From Enterobacter asburiae (GTDB taxonomy: Bacteria; Pseudomonadota; Gammaproteobacteria; Enterobacterales; Enterobacteriaceae), in contig NZ_CP102247.1 in the NCBI RefSeq assembly GCF_024599655.1, forward strand, positions 868,001 to 932,000: a DNA stretch of 64,000 nucleotides. The letters run 5' to 3'. The position numbers were made by a program, and so were the translations under genes. Position 1 is the stretch's first letter. The number at the start of each line of letters is the position of its first letter. Positions 50,294-61,532 of this stretch are shown here, one piece after another. Under the pieces are notes generated by a model. The model saw only the letters and a list, made by a program, of their open reading frames with translations, searched no databases and had not been told where the DNA came from.

Positions 50294-51388
50294 ATGGCTC
50301 AACAGACTCCTTTGTACGAACAACACGTGTTATGCGGCGCCCGCATGGTGGACTTCCATGGCTGGATGATGCCGCTGCACTACGGCTCGCAGATTGATGA
50401 GCACCACGCGGTGCGCACCGATGCCGGTATGTTCGACGTGTCCCATATGACGATTGTCGATCTGCGCGGTAGCCGCACCCGGGAGTTTTTGCGTTATCTG
50501 CTGGCAAATGACGTCGCCAAACTGAAGACGCCGGGTAAAGCGCTCTATACCGGCATGCTGAATGCCTCGGGCGGCGTGATTGATGACCTTATCGTCTATT
50601 ACTTCACTGAAGATTTCTTCCGCCTCGTTGTAAACTCCGCCACCCGCGAAAAAGACCTCTCCTGGATCACCCAACACGCCGAACCTTATGCCATCGACAT
50701 CACCGTCCGTGACGATCTGTCGCTGATCGCCGTGCAGGGACCGAACGCGCAGGCGAAAGCCGCGTCTCTGTTTAACGACGAGCAGCGCAAAGCAACCGAA
50801 GGCATGAAGCCGTTCTTCGGCGTGCAGGCGGGCGATCTGTTTATCGCCACCACCGGCTACACCGGTGAAGCGGGCTACGAAATTGCCATGCCGAACGAGA
50901 AGGCCGCTGATTTCTGGCGTGCGCTGGTGGAAGCGGGCGTGAAGCCTGCGGGTCTGGGCGCGCGCGATACGCTGCGTCTGGAAGCGGGGATGAACCTCTA
51001 CGGTCAGGAGATGGACGAAGGCGTCTCTCCGCTGGCCGCCAACATGGGCTGGACCATCGCATGGGAACCGGCTGATCGTGACTTTATTGGCCGTGAAGCG
51101 CTGGAGATGCAGCGCGAGAAGGGCACTGAACAGCTGGTGGGGCTGGTGATGACCGAGAAGGGCGTGCTGCGCGGTGAACTGCCGGTGCGTTTTACCGATG
51201 CTGACGGCAATCCTCGTGAAGGCGTGATCACCAGCGGGTCCTTCTCCCCAACGCTGGGCTACAGTATTGCACTGGCACGCGTGCCGGCGGGTATTGGCGA
51301 AACGGCGGTGGTGCAAATCCGCAACCGCGAAATGCCGGTCAACGTAACCAAACCGATTTTTGTTCGCGCCGGTAAGCCGGTCGCCTAA
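50294..51388 (+). CDS. gcvT: Glycine cleavage T protein (aminomethyltransferase)
   Basis: GcvT releases ammonia and transfers the methylene of the H-protein intermediate to tetrahydrofolate. The 364-residue protein starts MAQQTPLYEQHVLCGARMVD and has SHMTIVDLRGSRTREFLRY, the aspartate-bearing TGYTGEAGYEI and GARDTLRLEAGMNLYGQEMD segments. GAGGACAAG before the ATG is the ribosome-binding site. First gene of gcvTHP. Confidence 0.97.
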   Translation: MAQQTPLYEQHVLCGARMVDFHGWMMPLHYGSQIDEHHAVRTDAGMFDVSHMTIVDLRGSRTREFLRYLLANDVAKLKTPGKALYTGMLNASGGVIDDLIVYYFTEDFFRLVVNSATREKDLSWITQHAEPYAIDITVRDDLSLIAVQGPNAQAKAASLFNDEQRKATEGMKPFFGVQAGDLFIATTGYTGEAGYEIAMPNEKAADFWRALVEAGVKPAGLGARDTLRLEAGMNLYGQEMDEGVSPLAANMGWTIAWEPADRDFIGREALEMQREKGTEQLVGLVMTEKGVLRGELPVRFTDADGNPREGVITSGSFSPTLGYSIALARVPAGIGETAVVQIRNREMPVNVTKPIFVRAGKPVA

Positions 51389-51411
51389 TCATTTTTATCA
51401 GGAGAACTTCA

Positions 51412-51801
51412 ATGAGCAATGTGCCAGCAGAACTGAAATACAGCAAAGAACATGAGTGGCTGCGCAAAGAGGCGGACGGCACTTACACCGTAGGGATCAC
51501 CGAGCACGCGCAAGAGCTGCTGGGCGACATGGTGTTTGTTGACCTGCCTGACGTGGGCACGACCGTTAGCGCGGGAGACGACTGCGCTGTGGCGGAGTCC
51601 GTAAAAGCGGCTTCTGACATCTACGCTCCTGTGAGCGGCGAAATCGTTGCCATCAACGACGCGCTGAGCGATTCGCCAGAGCTGGTGAACAGCGAGCCTT
51701 ATGAAGGCGGCTGGATCTTCAAGATCAAAGCCAGCGACGAATCTCAGGTTGCCGCGCTGCTGGATGCGACCGCGTACGAAGCATTGTTAGAAGACGAGTA
51801 A
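51412..51801 (+). CDS. gcvH: Glycine cleavage H protein
   Basis: The 129-residue lipoyl carrier that shuttles the aminomethyl group between GcvP, GcvT and Lpd. The lipoylated lysine is about residue 65 in VAESVKAASDIYAP. It follows gcvT by 23 bp. A repeat pair separates it from gcvP. Confidence 0.97.
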   Translation: MSNVPAELKYSKEHEWLRKEADGTYTVGITEHAQELLGDMVFVDLPDVGTTVSAGDDCAVAESVKAASDIYAPVSGEIVAINDALSDSPELVNSEPYEGGWIFKIKASDESQVAALLDATAYEALLEDE

Positions 51802-51809
51802 GCCATTAT

Positions 51810-51890
51810 CCCTCTCCCCTTTGGGGAGAGGGTAGGGTGAGGGGAACAGACGACACCCTCACCCCAGCCCTCTCCCTAAGGGAGAGGGAG
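51810..51890. repeat. CCCTCACCC-family inverted repeat inside the gcv operon
   Basis: One unit reads CCCTCTCCCCTTTGGGGAGA followed by GGGTAGGGTGAGGGG, the other ACCCTCACCCCAGCCCTCTC followed by CCTAAGGGAGAGGG. It fills most of the 126 bp between gcvH and gcvP. Hairpins here could affect gcvP expression or mRNA decay. Confidence 0.85.
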
Positions 51891-51927
51891 AAAACACATT
51901 CACTGCACGTTTCAGGAACCATCGCTC

Positions 51928-54801
<2,874 letters not shown>

Positions 54802-54819
54802 TATTGCTGATGTAGTAAC

Positions 54820-54857
54820 GTAGGCCGGGTAAGGTGAAGCCGCCACCCGGCTTTTTT
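54820..54857. repeat. REP unit downstream of gcvP, possible terminator
   Basis: GTAGGCCGGGTAAGGTGAAG followed by CCGCCACCCGGC then TTTTTTA. The hairpin and T run resemble an intrinsic terminator between gcvP and ygfF, only 14 bp before the ygfF ATG. Confidence 0.78.
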
Positions 54858-54871
54858 ATTGGGAGAAACGA

Positions 54872-55615
54872 ATGGCAATTGCACTGGTCACCGGCGCGAG
54901 CCGGGGCATTGGGAAAGCCACCGCGCTGCTGCTGGCGCACGAAGGCTACACCGTGGCGGTGAACTATCATCACAACATTAAAGCCGCGACGGACGTCATC
55001 AAGCAGATTGTGGATGCGGGGGGTAAAGCGTTTGCCGTCCGCGCGGATATCAGTGATGAAGCCCAGGTGCTGGCGATGTTTGACAGCCTCGATCGTGAAG
55101 GCGAGCCGCTTCGTGCGCTGGTCAATAATGCGGGCATTCTGTTTGAGCAATCCACTATCGAGAATCTCTCCGCTGAGCGCATTAACCGCGTTCTGGCGAC
55201 CAACGTCACTGGCTACTTTCTCTGCTGCCGGGAAGCGGTTAAACGCATGTCCTTCAAACATGGCGGCAAGGGTGGGGCGATAGTGAATGTCTCCTCTGCG
55301 GCGTCCCGCCTGGGCGCGCCGGGTGAATATGTGGATTATGCCGCATCCAAGGGGGCGGTGGATTCGCTGACAACCGGGCTATCGCTGGAGGTGGCGGCGC
55401 AGGGCATTCGCGTCAACTGCGTACGTCCGGGGCTGATTTATACCGATATTCATGCGTCCGGCGGAGAGCCGGGGCGGGTGGATCGCGTTAAGTCGCTGCT
55501 GCCGATGCAGCGCGGCGGCCAGCCGGAAGAGGTGGCGCAGGCGATTGTCTGGCTGCTGAGCGAGAAGGCGTCGTACGTAACGGGCAGTTTTTTAGAGTTG
55601 GCCGGTGGGAAATAA
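54872..55615 (+). CDS. ygfF: SDR family NAD(P)-dependent oxidoreductase YgfF
   Basis: A 247-residue short-chain dehydrogenase/reductase. The cofactor motif is VTGASRGIGKAT, followed by LVNNAGILFEQ, and the catalytic Ser and Tyr-x3-Lys are in VSSAASRLGAPGEYVDYAASKG. The C-terminus GSFLELAGGK fits a classical SDR. The substrate is unknown. In E. coli it also lies between gcvP and bglA. Confidence 0.93.
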   Translation: MAIALVTGASRGIGKATALLLAHEGYTVAVNYHHNIKAATDVIKQIVDAGGKAFAVRADISDEAQVLAMFDSLDREGEPLRALVNNAGILFEQSTIENLSAERINRVLATNVTGYFLCCREAVKRMSFKHGGKGGAIVNVSSAASRLGAPGEYVDYAASKGAVDSLTTGLSLEVAAQGIRVNCVRPGLIYTDIHASGGEPGRVDRVKSLLPMQRGGQPEEVAQAIVWLLSEKASYVTGSFLELAGGK

Positions 55616-55684
55616 GCCGGGTGGCGGCTTCGCCTTACCCGGCCTACTATTCGTGTAGGCCCGGTAAGCGCAGCGCCACCGGGC
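55616..55684. repeat. REP/BIME pair between convergent ygfF and bglA
   Basis: Inverted units GCCGGGTGGCGGCTTCGCCT followed by TACCCGGCCTAC, and GTAGGCCCGGTAAGCGCAGC followed by GCCACCGGGC. It begins directly after the ygfF stop codon and ends 5 bp from the bglA stop. Confidence 0.86.
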
Positions 55685-55689
55685 AAAAA

Positions 55690-57123
55690 TTACAGCGCCT
55701 CGCCGTTGCTGGCAATCACGCCTTTATACCACTCGAAGCTCTTCTTACGCGAACGCGACATGTCGCCCGTGCCGTCGTCGTGCTTGTTCACGTAGATAAA
55801 GCCGTAGCGCTTGCTGTACTGGCCGGTGGTGAATGACACGCAGTCGATGCAGCCCCACGGCGTATAGCCCATCAGATCCACGCCATCGTGCGTCACGGCT
55901 TTGATCATCTCTTCCACGTGGGCACGCAGGTAGTCGATGCGATAGTCGTCGTTGATGCTGCCGTCTTCTTCCACCTTATCGTAGGCGCCGAACCCGTTTT
56001 CCACGATGAACAGCGGCTTCTGATAACGTTCGTACAGTTCACACAGGGCATAACGCAGGCCCACCGGGTCAATCTGCCAGCCCCAGTCGGACGCCTTCAC
56101 GTGCGGGTTCGGCACGCTGCCTTCGAAGCCGGAAATGGCATCGCCGGTACCGCCTTCTGCTTTCACCGCGTTGGTCATGTAGTAGCTGAAACCTAAGTAG
56201 TCGCAGGTACCTTCACGCAGGGTCTGCTCGTCGCCTGCCTCCATTTTGATGGAGAAGCCGCGGCGCTCCCACTCGTTCAGCACGTAGGACGGGTAGTAAC
56301 CACGCAGCTGGACGTCGGTAAAGACATAGCGCTCGCGCATCGATTCCTGGGCGAACATCACGTCTTCCGGCTTGCAGGAGAATGGATAAAGCGCCACCAT
56401 GGCCAGCATGCAGCCGACTTTCATCTCCGGGTTGATGCGGCGCGCGGCTTTCACCGCCAGGGCGCTGGCCACAAACTGGTGGTGCAGGACCTGGTACATC
56501 GTCTCTTCCGGATTGTCATGTTCGGTATAGACCACGCCCGAGCAGCAGTAACCGAACAGCGGCGCGCGCCAGTTACGCTGGTTATTGATTTCGTTGAAGG
56601 TCATCCAGTATTTGACCTTGTTTTTGTAGCGCTCGAAGACCACTTCCGCGAAGCGCACGAAGAAATCGACCACTTTACGGTTGGTCCAGCTACCGTACTC
56701 CTGCACCAGGTGCAGCGGCATTTCGAAGTGGGAGAGGGTGATCACCGGTTCGATGTTGTATTTCAGCAGCTCGTCGAACATGTCGTCGTAGAACTTCAGC
56801 CCCTCTTCGTTTGGCTGCGTTTCGTCACCTTTCGGGAAGATGCGCGTCCAGGCGATAGAGGTGCGGAAGCACTTGAAACCCATCTCGGCAAACAGCTTGA
56901 TGTCTTCTTTATAGTGGCCGTGGAAGTCGATGGCCTCGTGGTTTGGGTAGTATTTACCCGGCACTACTTCCTGCGTGATTTCGCGCGGGACGCCGTGCGC
57001 GCCGCCGGTCAATACGTCGCAAATGCTTGGCCCTTTGCCGCCTTTGTTCCAGCCGCCTTCAACCTGGTGAGCCGCAACCGCGCCGCCCCATAAAAAATCT
57101 TTTGGTAAGGTCAATTTTTTCAT
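55690..57123 (-). CDS. bglA: 6-phospho-beta-glucosidase
   Basis: A 477-residue glycoside hydrolase family 1 enzyme that cleaves phosphorylated beta-glucosides such as arbutin 6-phosphate. The acid/base glutamate is in MTFNEINNQRNW and the nucleophile in FIVENGFGAYDK; the N-terminal signature is FLWGGAVAAHQVEGG. The ATG at 57123 (MKKLTLPKDFLWGG) is used; the frame is open to 57201. An RpiR-family regulator lies immediately upstream. Confidence 0.96.
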   Translation of the reverse strand: MKKLTLPKDFLWGGAVAAHQVEGGWNKGGKGPSICDVLTGGAHGVPREITQEVVPGKYYPNHEAIDFHGHYKEDIKLFAEMGFKCFRTSIAWTRIFPKGDETQPNEEGLKFYDDMFDELLKYNIEPVITLSHFEMPLHLVQEYGSWTNRKVVDFFVRFAEVVFERYKNKVKYWMTFNEINNQRNWRAPLFGYCCSGVVYTEHDNPEETMYQVLHHQFVASALAVKAARRINPEMKVGCMLAMVALYPFSCKPEDVMFAQESMRERYVFTDVQLRGYYPSYVLNEWERRGFSIKMEAGDEQTLREGTCDYLGFSYYMTNAVKAEGGTGDAISGFEGSVPNPHVKASDWGWQIDPVGLRYALCELYERYQKPLFIVENGFGAYDKVEEDGSINDDYRIDYLRAHVEEMIKAVTHDGVDLMGYTPWGCIDCVSFTTGQYSKRYGFIYVNKHDDGTGDMSRSRKKSFEWYKGVIASNGEAL

Positions 57124-57239
57124 CGCTGCTATTCTCAATAAATGGCTTATTGGCATCGAGTCTAGCAAAGCGATATTAAATGTCACGATATAACAATTCA
57201 CAGTAAATGTGATTTGTTACATCAAAAAAACAGGGTGTT

Positions 57240-57971
57240 TTATTCTGTGAGTTTCTTCGCCAGCTTACGTCCGAGAGATTCCAGAATATAAATGACGGGA
57301 ATTTGCGTGGTGATGTCGTAGACGCCTGCAATACGCGTCTGAGGAACATGCCAGGAGAGATTAAAATCCGCCAGCTTTGCCAGACGCGAGTGCTCGTGGC
57401 TGGTAATAGAGAGCACCTTGCAGTGATGCAGGCTGAACTGGCTGGCGAAGCGCAGGATTTCCTCGGTCTCGCCCGAAACCGAGAGCACAATCGCCAGCGC
57501 ATTTTTCGCCATATCATTGGTGACCGGGAAATAAGGGTCGTCAATATGGTTACTGAATTTGCCAATATTAGAAAAGAAGCGTGCGCCATATTTTGCCAGA
57601 GAACCCGATGTCCCGGCACCGACAAATATAATTCGCTCGGACGATAAAATAATATCTACCGCATTATCCAATAACGCGTCGAACTCTTCATTATTCACGC
57701 TTTTAAAAAAGCTGATAATTTCGCTGGCGCCGAAGTTTGTCTGCTGGGACTCGTTCTGCTCAAGATAAAGCTTAAAGCGCACGCGGAATTCAGAATAGCC
57801 TTCGCAGTTAAGCTTGCGGCAAAAGCGCAGGATAGTGGTGGTTGAGACGTCTGCCGCATCCGCCAGCTCGCGGATGGTCATGTACATGACTTTGTCACGA
57901 TTTTTTATGACATAGTTGTAGACCATCATCTCCAGGTTATTGAGACTGGCAATGGCGGAGTGGGTGAACAT
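57240..57971 (-). CDS. MurR/RpiR family transcriptional regulator with SIS domain
   Basis: A 243-residue regulator: an N-terminal helix-turn-helix (MTIRELADAADVSTTTILRF) followed by a SIS sugar-phosphate-binding domain (RIIFVGAGTSGSLAKYGARF, IVLSVSGETEEILRFASQF). Such proteins sense phosphosugars. It is 116 bp upstream of bglA on the same strand, so it probably controls bglA in response to a phospho-glucoside; that is inference. E. coli has yqfB at this place instead. A GTG two codons before the ATG is an alternative start. The gene and its upstream region are A+T-richer than neighbours. Confidence 0.9.
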   Translation of the reverse strand: MFTHSAIASLNNLEMMVYNYVIKNRDKVMYMTIRELADAADVSTTTILRFCRKLNCEGYSEFRVRFKLYLEQNESQQTNFGASEIISFFKSVNNEEFDALLDNAVDIILSSERIIFVGAGTSGSLAKYGARFFSNIGKFSNHIDDPYFPVTNDMAKNALAIVLSVSGETEEILRFASQFSLHHCKVLSITSHEHSRLAKLADFNLSWHVPQTRIAGVYDITTQIPVIYILESLGRKLAKKLTE

Positions 57972-58082
57972 ACTCACAATGGCATAACTCTCATTCTGAC
58001 CTCATCGTCACATCATAACATGCACCCAGACGGCAGGATCCATTTTTATGCTCTTGATTCATAATGATTAAATTTTTATGTG

Positions 58083-58092
58083 AACAATTGTT
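58083..58092. promoter_or_regulatory. Palindrome in the RpiR-trhA divergent gap, possible operator
   Basis: AACAATTGTT is a perfect 10-bp palindrome inside an A+T-rich 265-bp region between the divergent regulator and trhA. The bglA promoter region has a related AATTGTTA on its coding strand near 57190. Shared operator use is speculative. Confidence 0.25.
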
Positions 58093-58236
58093 AGGTGAAA
58101 GATTTCTTTATATCTATGATTTTTAGGTATAAATTTTGAAATGAATTTTTTTTAGCTAACAGGTGTTCACTGGAATCATTCTCAGTTAGCATAGTTATGC
58201 GATGAATAATCATCTTTTGTTTTCCCGGAGTTTTGT

Positions 58237-58896
58237 ATGGTGAGCAGACCATTAATCGCACAGGGATATTCGCTGGCTGAGGAAGTAGCCAACAGCATCA
58301 GCCACGGCATTGGCCTGGTGTTTGGCATTGTCGGTTTAGTGTTATTGCTGGTGCAGGCGGTGGACGCCAATGCCAGCGCGATGGCCATTACCAGCTACAG
58401 CCTGTATGGCGGGAGTATGATCCTGCTGTTCCTGGCGTCGACACTGTATCACGCGATCCCGCATCAGCGGGCCAAGACGTGGCTCAAGAAATTTGACCAC
58501 TGTGCTATCTATCTTCTTATTGCAGGCACCTACACACCGTTTTTGCTGGTGGGGCTCAACTCGCCGCTGTCGCGTGGCCTGATGATTGTTATCTGGAGCC
58601 TGGCACTGCTGGGGATCCTGTTTAAGCTGACCATAGCGCACCGCTTTAAGGTGCTGTCACTGGTCACCTATCTGACCATGGGCTGGCTGTCGCTGATTGT
58701 GGTGTATCAACTGGCGGTCAAACTGTCGGTAGGGGGCGTAACGCTTCTGGCCTTAGGCGGCGTGGTGTACTCGCTCGGCGTGATTTTCTACGTCTGCAAG
58801 CGCATCCCTTACAACCATGCCATCTGGCACGGCTTTGTGCTGGGCGGCAGCGTATGCCACTTTTTGGCGATTTATCTGTATGTGGGGCAGGTGTAG
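58237..58896 (+). CDS. trhA: TrhA, hemolysin III family membrane protein
   Basis: A 219-residue, seven-helix inner-membrane protein of the PAQR/hemolysin III family (YqfA). Conserved polar residues appear in EEVANSISHGIGLVFG, STLYHAIPHQ, KKFDHCAIYLLIAGTYTP and the C-terminal HAIWHGFVLGGSVCHFLAIY. In E. coli it influences membrane lipid-related and acid responses, but its activity is not clear. Full length. Confidence 0.94.
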   Translation: MVSRPLIAQGYSLAEEVANSISHGIGLVFGIVGLVLLLVQAVDANASAMAITSYSLYGGSMILLFLASTLYHAIPHQRAKTWLKKFDHCAIYLLIAGTYTPFLLVGLNSPLSRGLMIVIWSLALLGILFKLTIAHRFKVLSLVTYLTMGWLSLIVVYQLAVKLSVGGVTLLALGGVVYSLGVIFYVCKRIPYNHAIWHGFVLGGSVCHFLAIYLYVGQV

Positions 58897-58920
58897 TTTT
58901 TTACACCGTGCGGGCGGTTG

Positions 58921-58954
58921 CCCTCACCCCGGCCCTCTCCCACAGGGAGAGGGA
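58921..58954. repeat. Single CCCTCACCC-family unit between trhA and ygfZ
   Basis: CCCTCACCCCGGCCCTCTCC followed by CACAGGGAGAGGGA. Only one hairpin unit is present, between convergent trhA and ygfZ. Confidence 0.8.
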
Positions 58955-58970
58955 GGACACCTGTAAACGA

Positions 58971-59951
58971 TTACTCTTCTAACGAATACGGCAGCGGCTC
59001 AATACTCAACGTATTCGCATCGTCACGCACGCGGAACACGCTGTCGGCTTCCATGTCGTTGTTCATGACGGCTTGAACCAAAAGACGTCCATCATCCAGC
59101 TGTACGGCGGCTAACACGGTGCCGGTGCGGCGCCAGTTATCACCCATCTTCAGCTCTAAGTCTTCACCCGCTTCAGGTACACGGCTGGCATGGCCCGCCA
59201 GCGTCCAAAGCGCACGTTTGTTTGCGCCGCGGAATTTTGCACGCGCCACCATCTCCTGACCGGTGTAACAGCCCTTTTTAAAGCTGATGCCCCCCAGCGC
59301 CTGCAGGTTGGTTGCCTGAGGAATAAACTGCGCGCTGTTTGCGGCGTCAATCACCGGCAGACCTGCTTCGATGTTCAGCGCCAGCCACTGCTGACTGTTG
59401 TTGAGCTGTGCTTCGCCGCGCAGCGCTTCGGTCACGCGTTCGGCAGTTGCCGCATCAGTGACTAACAAGAAACGCTCCGCCGGGTGTTCAAACCACAGGA
59501 TGGAGGTTGCGCCTTCGCTGACCACCTGCTTTTCTGCATCCGGCAGTTCGCTGAAGAGATTTTTCAGGGCCGCACGGGCCTGGAAACCGGCCACACCCAG
59601 AAGGACATGTTCGTCGTCCGGGGTGATCGTGACTTTGGAAAAGACCGCGTATTTTTTCAGCTCTTTGAGCTGGGCCTCTTGCAGGCTGCGGCGCTCAATA
59701 AAGGCAAAACCGTCCTGACGGCGGAAGATACGCAGGTTGCTCCACATTTTACCTTTTGGGTCGCAATGCGCGGCCAGCAGGTGCTGGTGTTCTGTCATCT
59801 GGCTGACGTCGGCGGTCACCTGGCCCTGCAGGTATTTTTCGGCGTCGGCACCGGTGAGCGTTGCCAGCGCCCAGTCATCAAGAGAAATAAGCGTCAGCGG
59901 CAGACGCGCAGAGGCGGCGGGCTGGCGAGGAGAAAATGGTGTAAATGCCAT
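58971..59951 (-). CDS. ygfZ: Folate-binding protein YgfZ (iron-sulfur cluster repair)
   Basis: A 326-residue tetrahydrofolate-binding protein related to GcvT. The YgfZ signature KGCYTGQEMVAR is near residue 226. It supports assembly or repair of certain iron-sulfur enzymes, including the MiaB tRNA-modifying enzyme. Start MAFTPFSPRQPAASARLPLT. It is divergent from sdhE. Confidence 0.95.
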   Translation of the reverse strand: MAFTPFSPRQPAASARLPLTLISLDDWALATLTGADAEKYLQGQVTADVSQMTEHQHLLAAHCDPKGKMWSNLRIFRRQDGFAFIERRSLQEAQLKELKKYAVFSKVTITPDDEHVLLGVAGFQARAALKNLFSELPDAEKQVVSEGATSILWFEHPAERFLLVTDAATAERVTEALRGEAQLNNSQQWLALNIEAGLPVIDAANSAQFIPQATNLQALGGISFKKGCYTGQEMVARAKFRGANKRALWTLAGHASRVPEAGEDLELKMGDNWRRTGTVLAAVQLDDGRLLVQAVMNNDMEADSVFRVRDDANTLSIEPLPYSLEE

Positions 59952-60245
59952 AACGATATCCTGAATTGCTTAACGCTTTGATAATGCCTAATGGTAAAAG
60001 AGCCTGCAGGCAATGCAAGCGCTTTCAACAGACCATTTGTGCCATAAACCGGTTATGCGTAGCGCTACGCAAAATAATGTAATCCGCTGTCTTTGTAGGG
60101 ATTATTCTGGAAGCCTGCTCGGCGATCGCAATATTCCAGTAATGAAACGGTCAAAAACACGTTACACTAGCTGGTGTCCCCGTAGAGAAATAAAGAACAC
60201 TGAACGGGGTACCGACTGTGCCAAACGTAATGCAGGAAACTGAAC

Positions 60246-60512
60246 ATGGATATTAACAACAAGGCCCGTATTCACTGGGCGTGCCGTCGCGGCATGCGTG
60301 AACTTGATATTTCCATCATGCCTTTCTTTGAATATGAGTATGACAGCTTAAGCGATGACGATAAGCGTCTGTTTGTTCGCCTGCTTGAGTCTGACGATCC
60401 GGATTTGTTCAACTGGCTGATGAACCACGGCAAACCCGCCGACACCGAGTTGCAACGGATGGTGCAATTAATTCAAACACGGAATCGGGAACGTGGTCCT
60501 GTGGCAATCTGA
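60246..60512 (+). CDS. sdhE: Succinate dehydrogenase flavinylation factor
   Basis: SdhE helps attach FAD covalently to SdhA and FrdA. The 88-residue protein contains the family RGxxE motif in WACRRGMRELDISIMPFFE. Its 3' end overlaps ygfX by 20 bp. Formerly called ygfY or cptB. Confidence 0.95.
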   Translation: MDINNKARIHWACRRGMRELDISIMPFFEYEYDSLSDDDKRLFVRLLESDDPDLFNWLMNHGKPADTELQRMVQLIQTRNRERGPVAI

Positions 60513-60903
60513 TCTTCGCGTCTCGTGGCGCTCGCAGTGGATGTCTTTATTGCTCCACGGCCTGGTTGCGGCCTTTGTGTTACTGATGCCGTGGCCGCTG
60601 AGCTATACGCCGCTGTGGCTGCTGTTACTGTCGTTTGTCGTTTTTGACAGCGTACGCAGCCAGCGTCGCATTAATGCCCGTCAGGGAGAGATTAAATTAC
60701 TGATGGATTCCCGCCTGCGCTGGCAGGGTAAAGAGTGGGATATTCTCGGTATGCCCTGGATGCTCAACTGCGGCATGATGTTACGGCTACGCAAGGTGGA
60801 CGGCGGGCGTTGCCAGCATCTGTGGCTGGCGGCTGACAGTATGGATGCTGCCGAATGGCGAGACCTGCGCCGGATGCTGTTGCAACAAACGACGCAGGGG
60901 TAG
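60493..60903 (+). CDS. ygfX: YgfX (CptA) membrane protein
   Basis: A 136-residue membrane protein with a hydrophobic pair in LLLHGLVAAFVLLMPWPLSY and WLLLLSFVVFD. In E. coli it was proposed as the toxin of a type IV pair with SdhE; that view is disputed, as SdhE has a separate role. GTG start at 60493, inside sdhE, indicating translational coupling. Confidence 0.92.
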   Translation: MVLWQSDLRVSWRSQWMSLLLHGLVAAFVLLMPWPLSYTPLWLLLLSFVVFDSVRSQRRINARQGEIKLLMDSRLRWQGKEWDILGMPWMLNCGMMLRLRKVDGGRCQHLWLAADSMDAAEWRDLRRMLLQQTTQG

Positions 60904-60909
60904 CGCGCG

Positions 60910-61431
60910 TTAGCTAAACTTTTCGGCCATTTCGCCCAGGATCTGCTCGCACCAGCTTTGCAGGCGCTCATCGCTGAGATCGTACTGATTGGTTTCATCC
61001 AGCGCGAGTCCAACAAACAGCTCGCCGTCGGCAATAATCGGTTTTTTACTGGTGAACTCGTAACCTTCGGTTGGCCAGTAGCCGATAAACGACACCCCTT
61101 TCGGCGCCAGTTTATCGTGCAGCATGCCGAGCGCGTCCAGGAACCATTCCCCGTAACCCAGCTGATCCCCCATGCCGTACATGGCAATGATTTTGCCGTC
61201 GAGGTTGAGCGTATCGAGCTGGTCCCAGATAGCTTCCCAGTCTTCCTGTATCTCGCCGAAATCCCATGTCGGGATGCCGAGGATCAGCACGTCATACTGC
61301 TCCATCAGCGTAAGCGCGTCATCTTTCAGGTTATGCAACGTCACCAGTTCCGGGCCAATGATGTCGCGAATTTTCTCTGCCGCCATTTCGGTGTAGCAGG
61401 TGCTGGAACCATAGAACAGACCAATATTCAT
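60910..61431 (-). CDS. fldB: Flavodoxin 2
   Basis: A 173-residue long-chain flavodoxin that binds FMN and carries single electrons. The FMN phosphate loop is in FYGSSTCYTEMAA, and the aromatic flavin-binding residues are in GIPTWDFGEIQEDWEAIW and YGMGDQLGYGEW. It lies convergent with ygfX and divergent from xerD. Confidence 0.96.
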   Translation of the reverse strand: MNIGLFYGSSTCYTEMAAEKIRDIIGPELVTLHNLKDDALTLMEQYDVLILGIPTWDFGEIQEDWEAIWDQLDTLNLDGKIIAMYGMGDQLGYGEWFLDALGMLHDKLAPKGVSFIGYWPTEGYEFTSKKPIIADGELFVGLALDETNQYDLSDERLQSWCEQILGEMAEKFS

Positions 61432-61532
61432 CGCGTAACTATCTCAATTCTTGCTTTGACTATGCGCGTAGTGTACCAGAAACCGGTCGCAATCAGGCAT
61501 AATGGCCTGACTGCAGAATCAAAGGGGCTGAT

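Noticed and set aside
60493..60903. sdhE-ygfX as a new toxin-antitoxin pair
   Set aside because: The overlap invites it, but SdhE is established as a flavinylation factor and the toxin claim is disputed.
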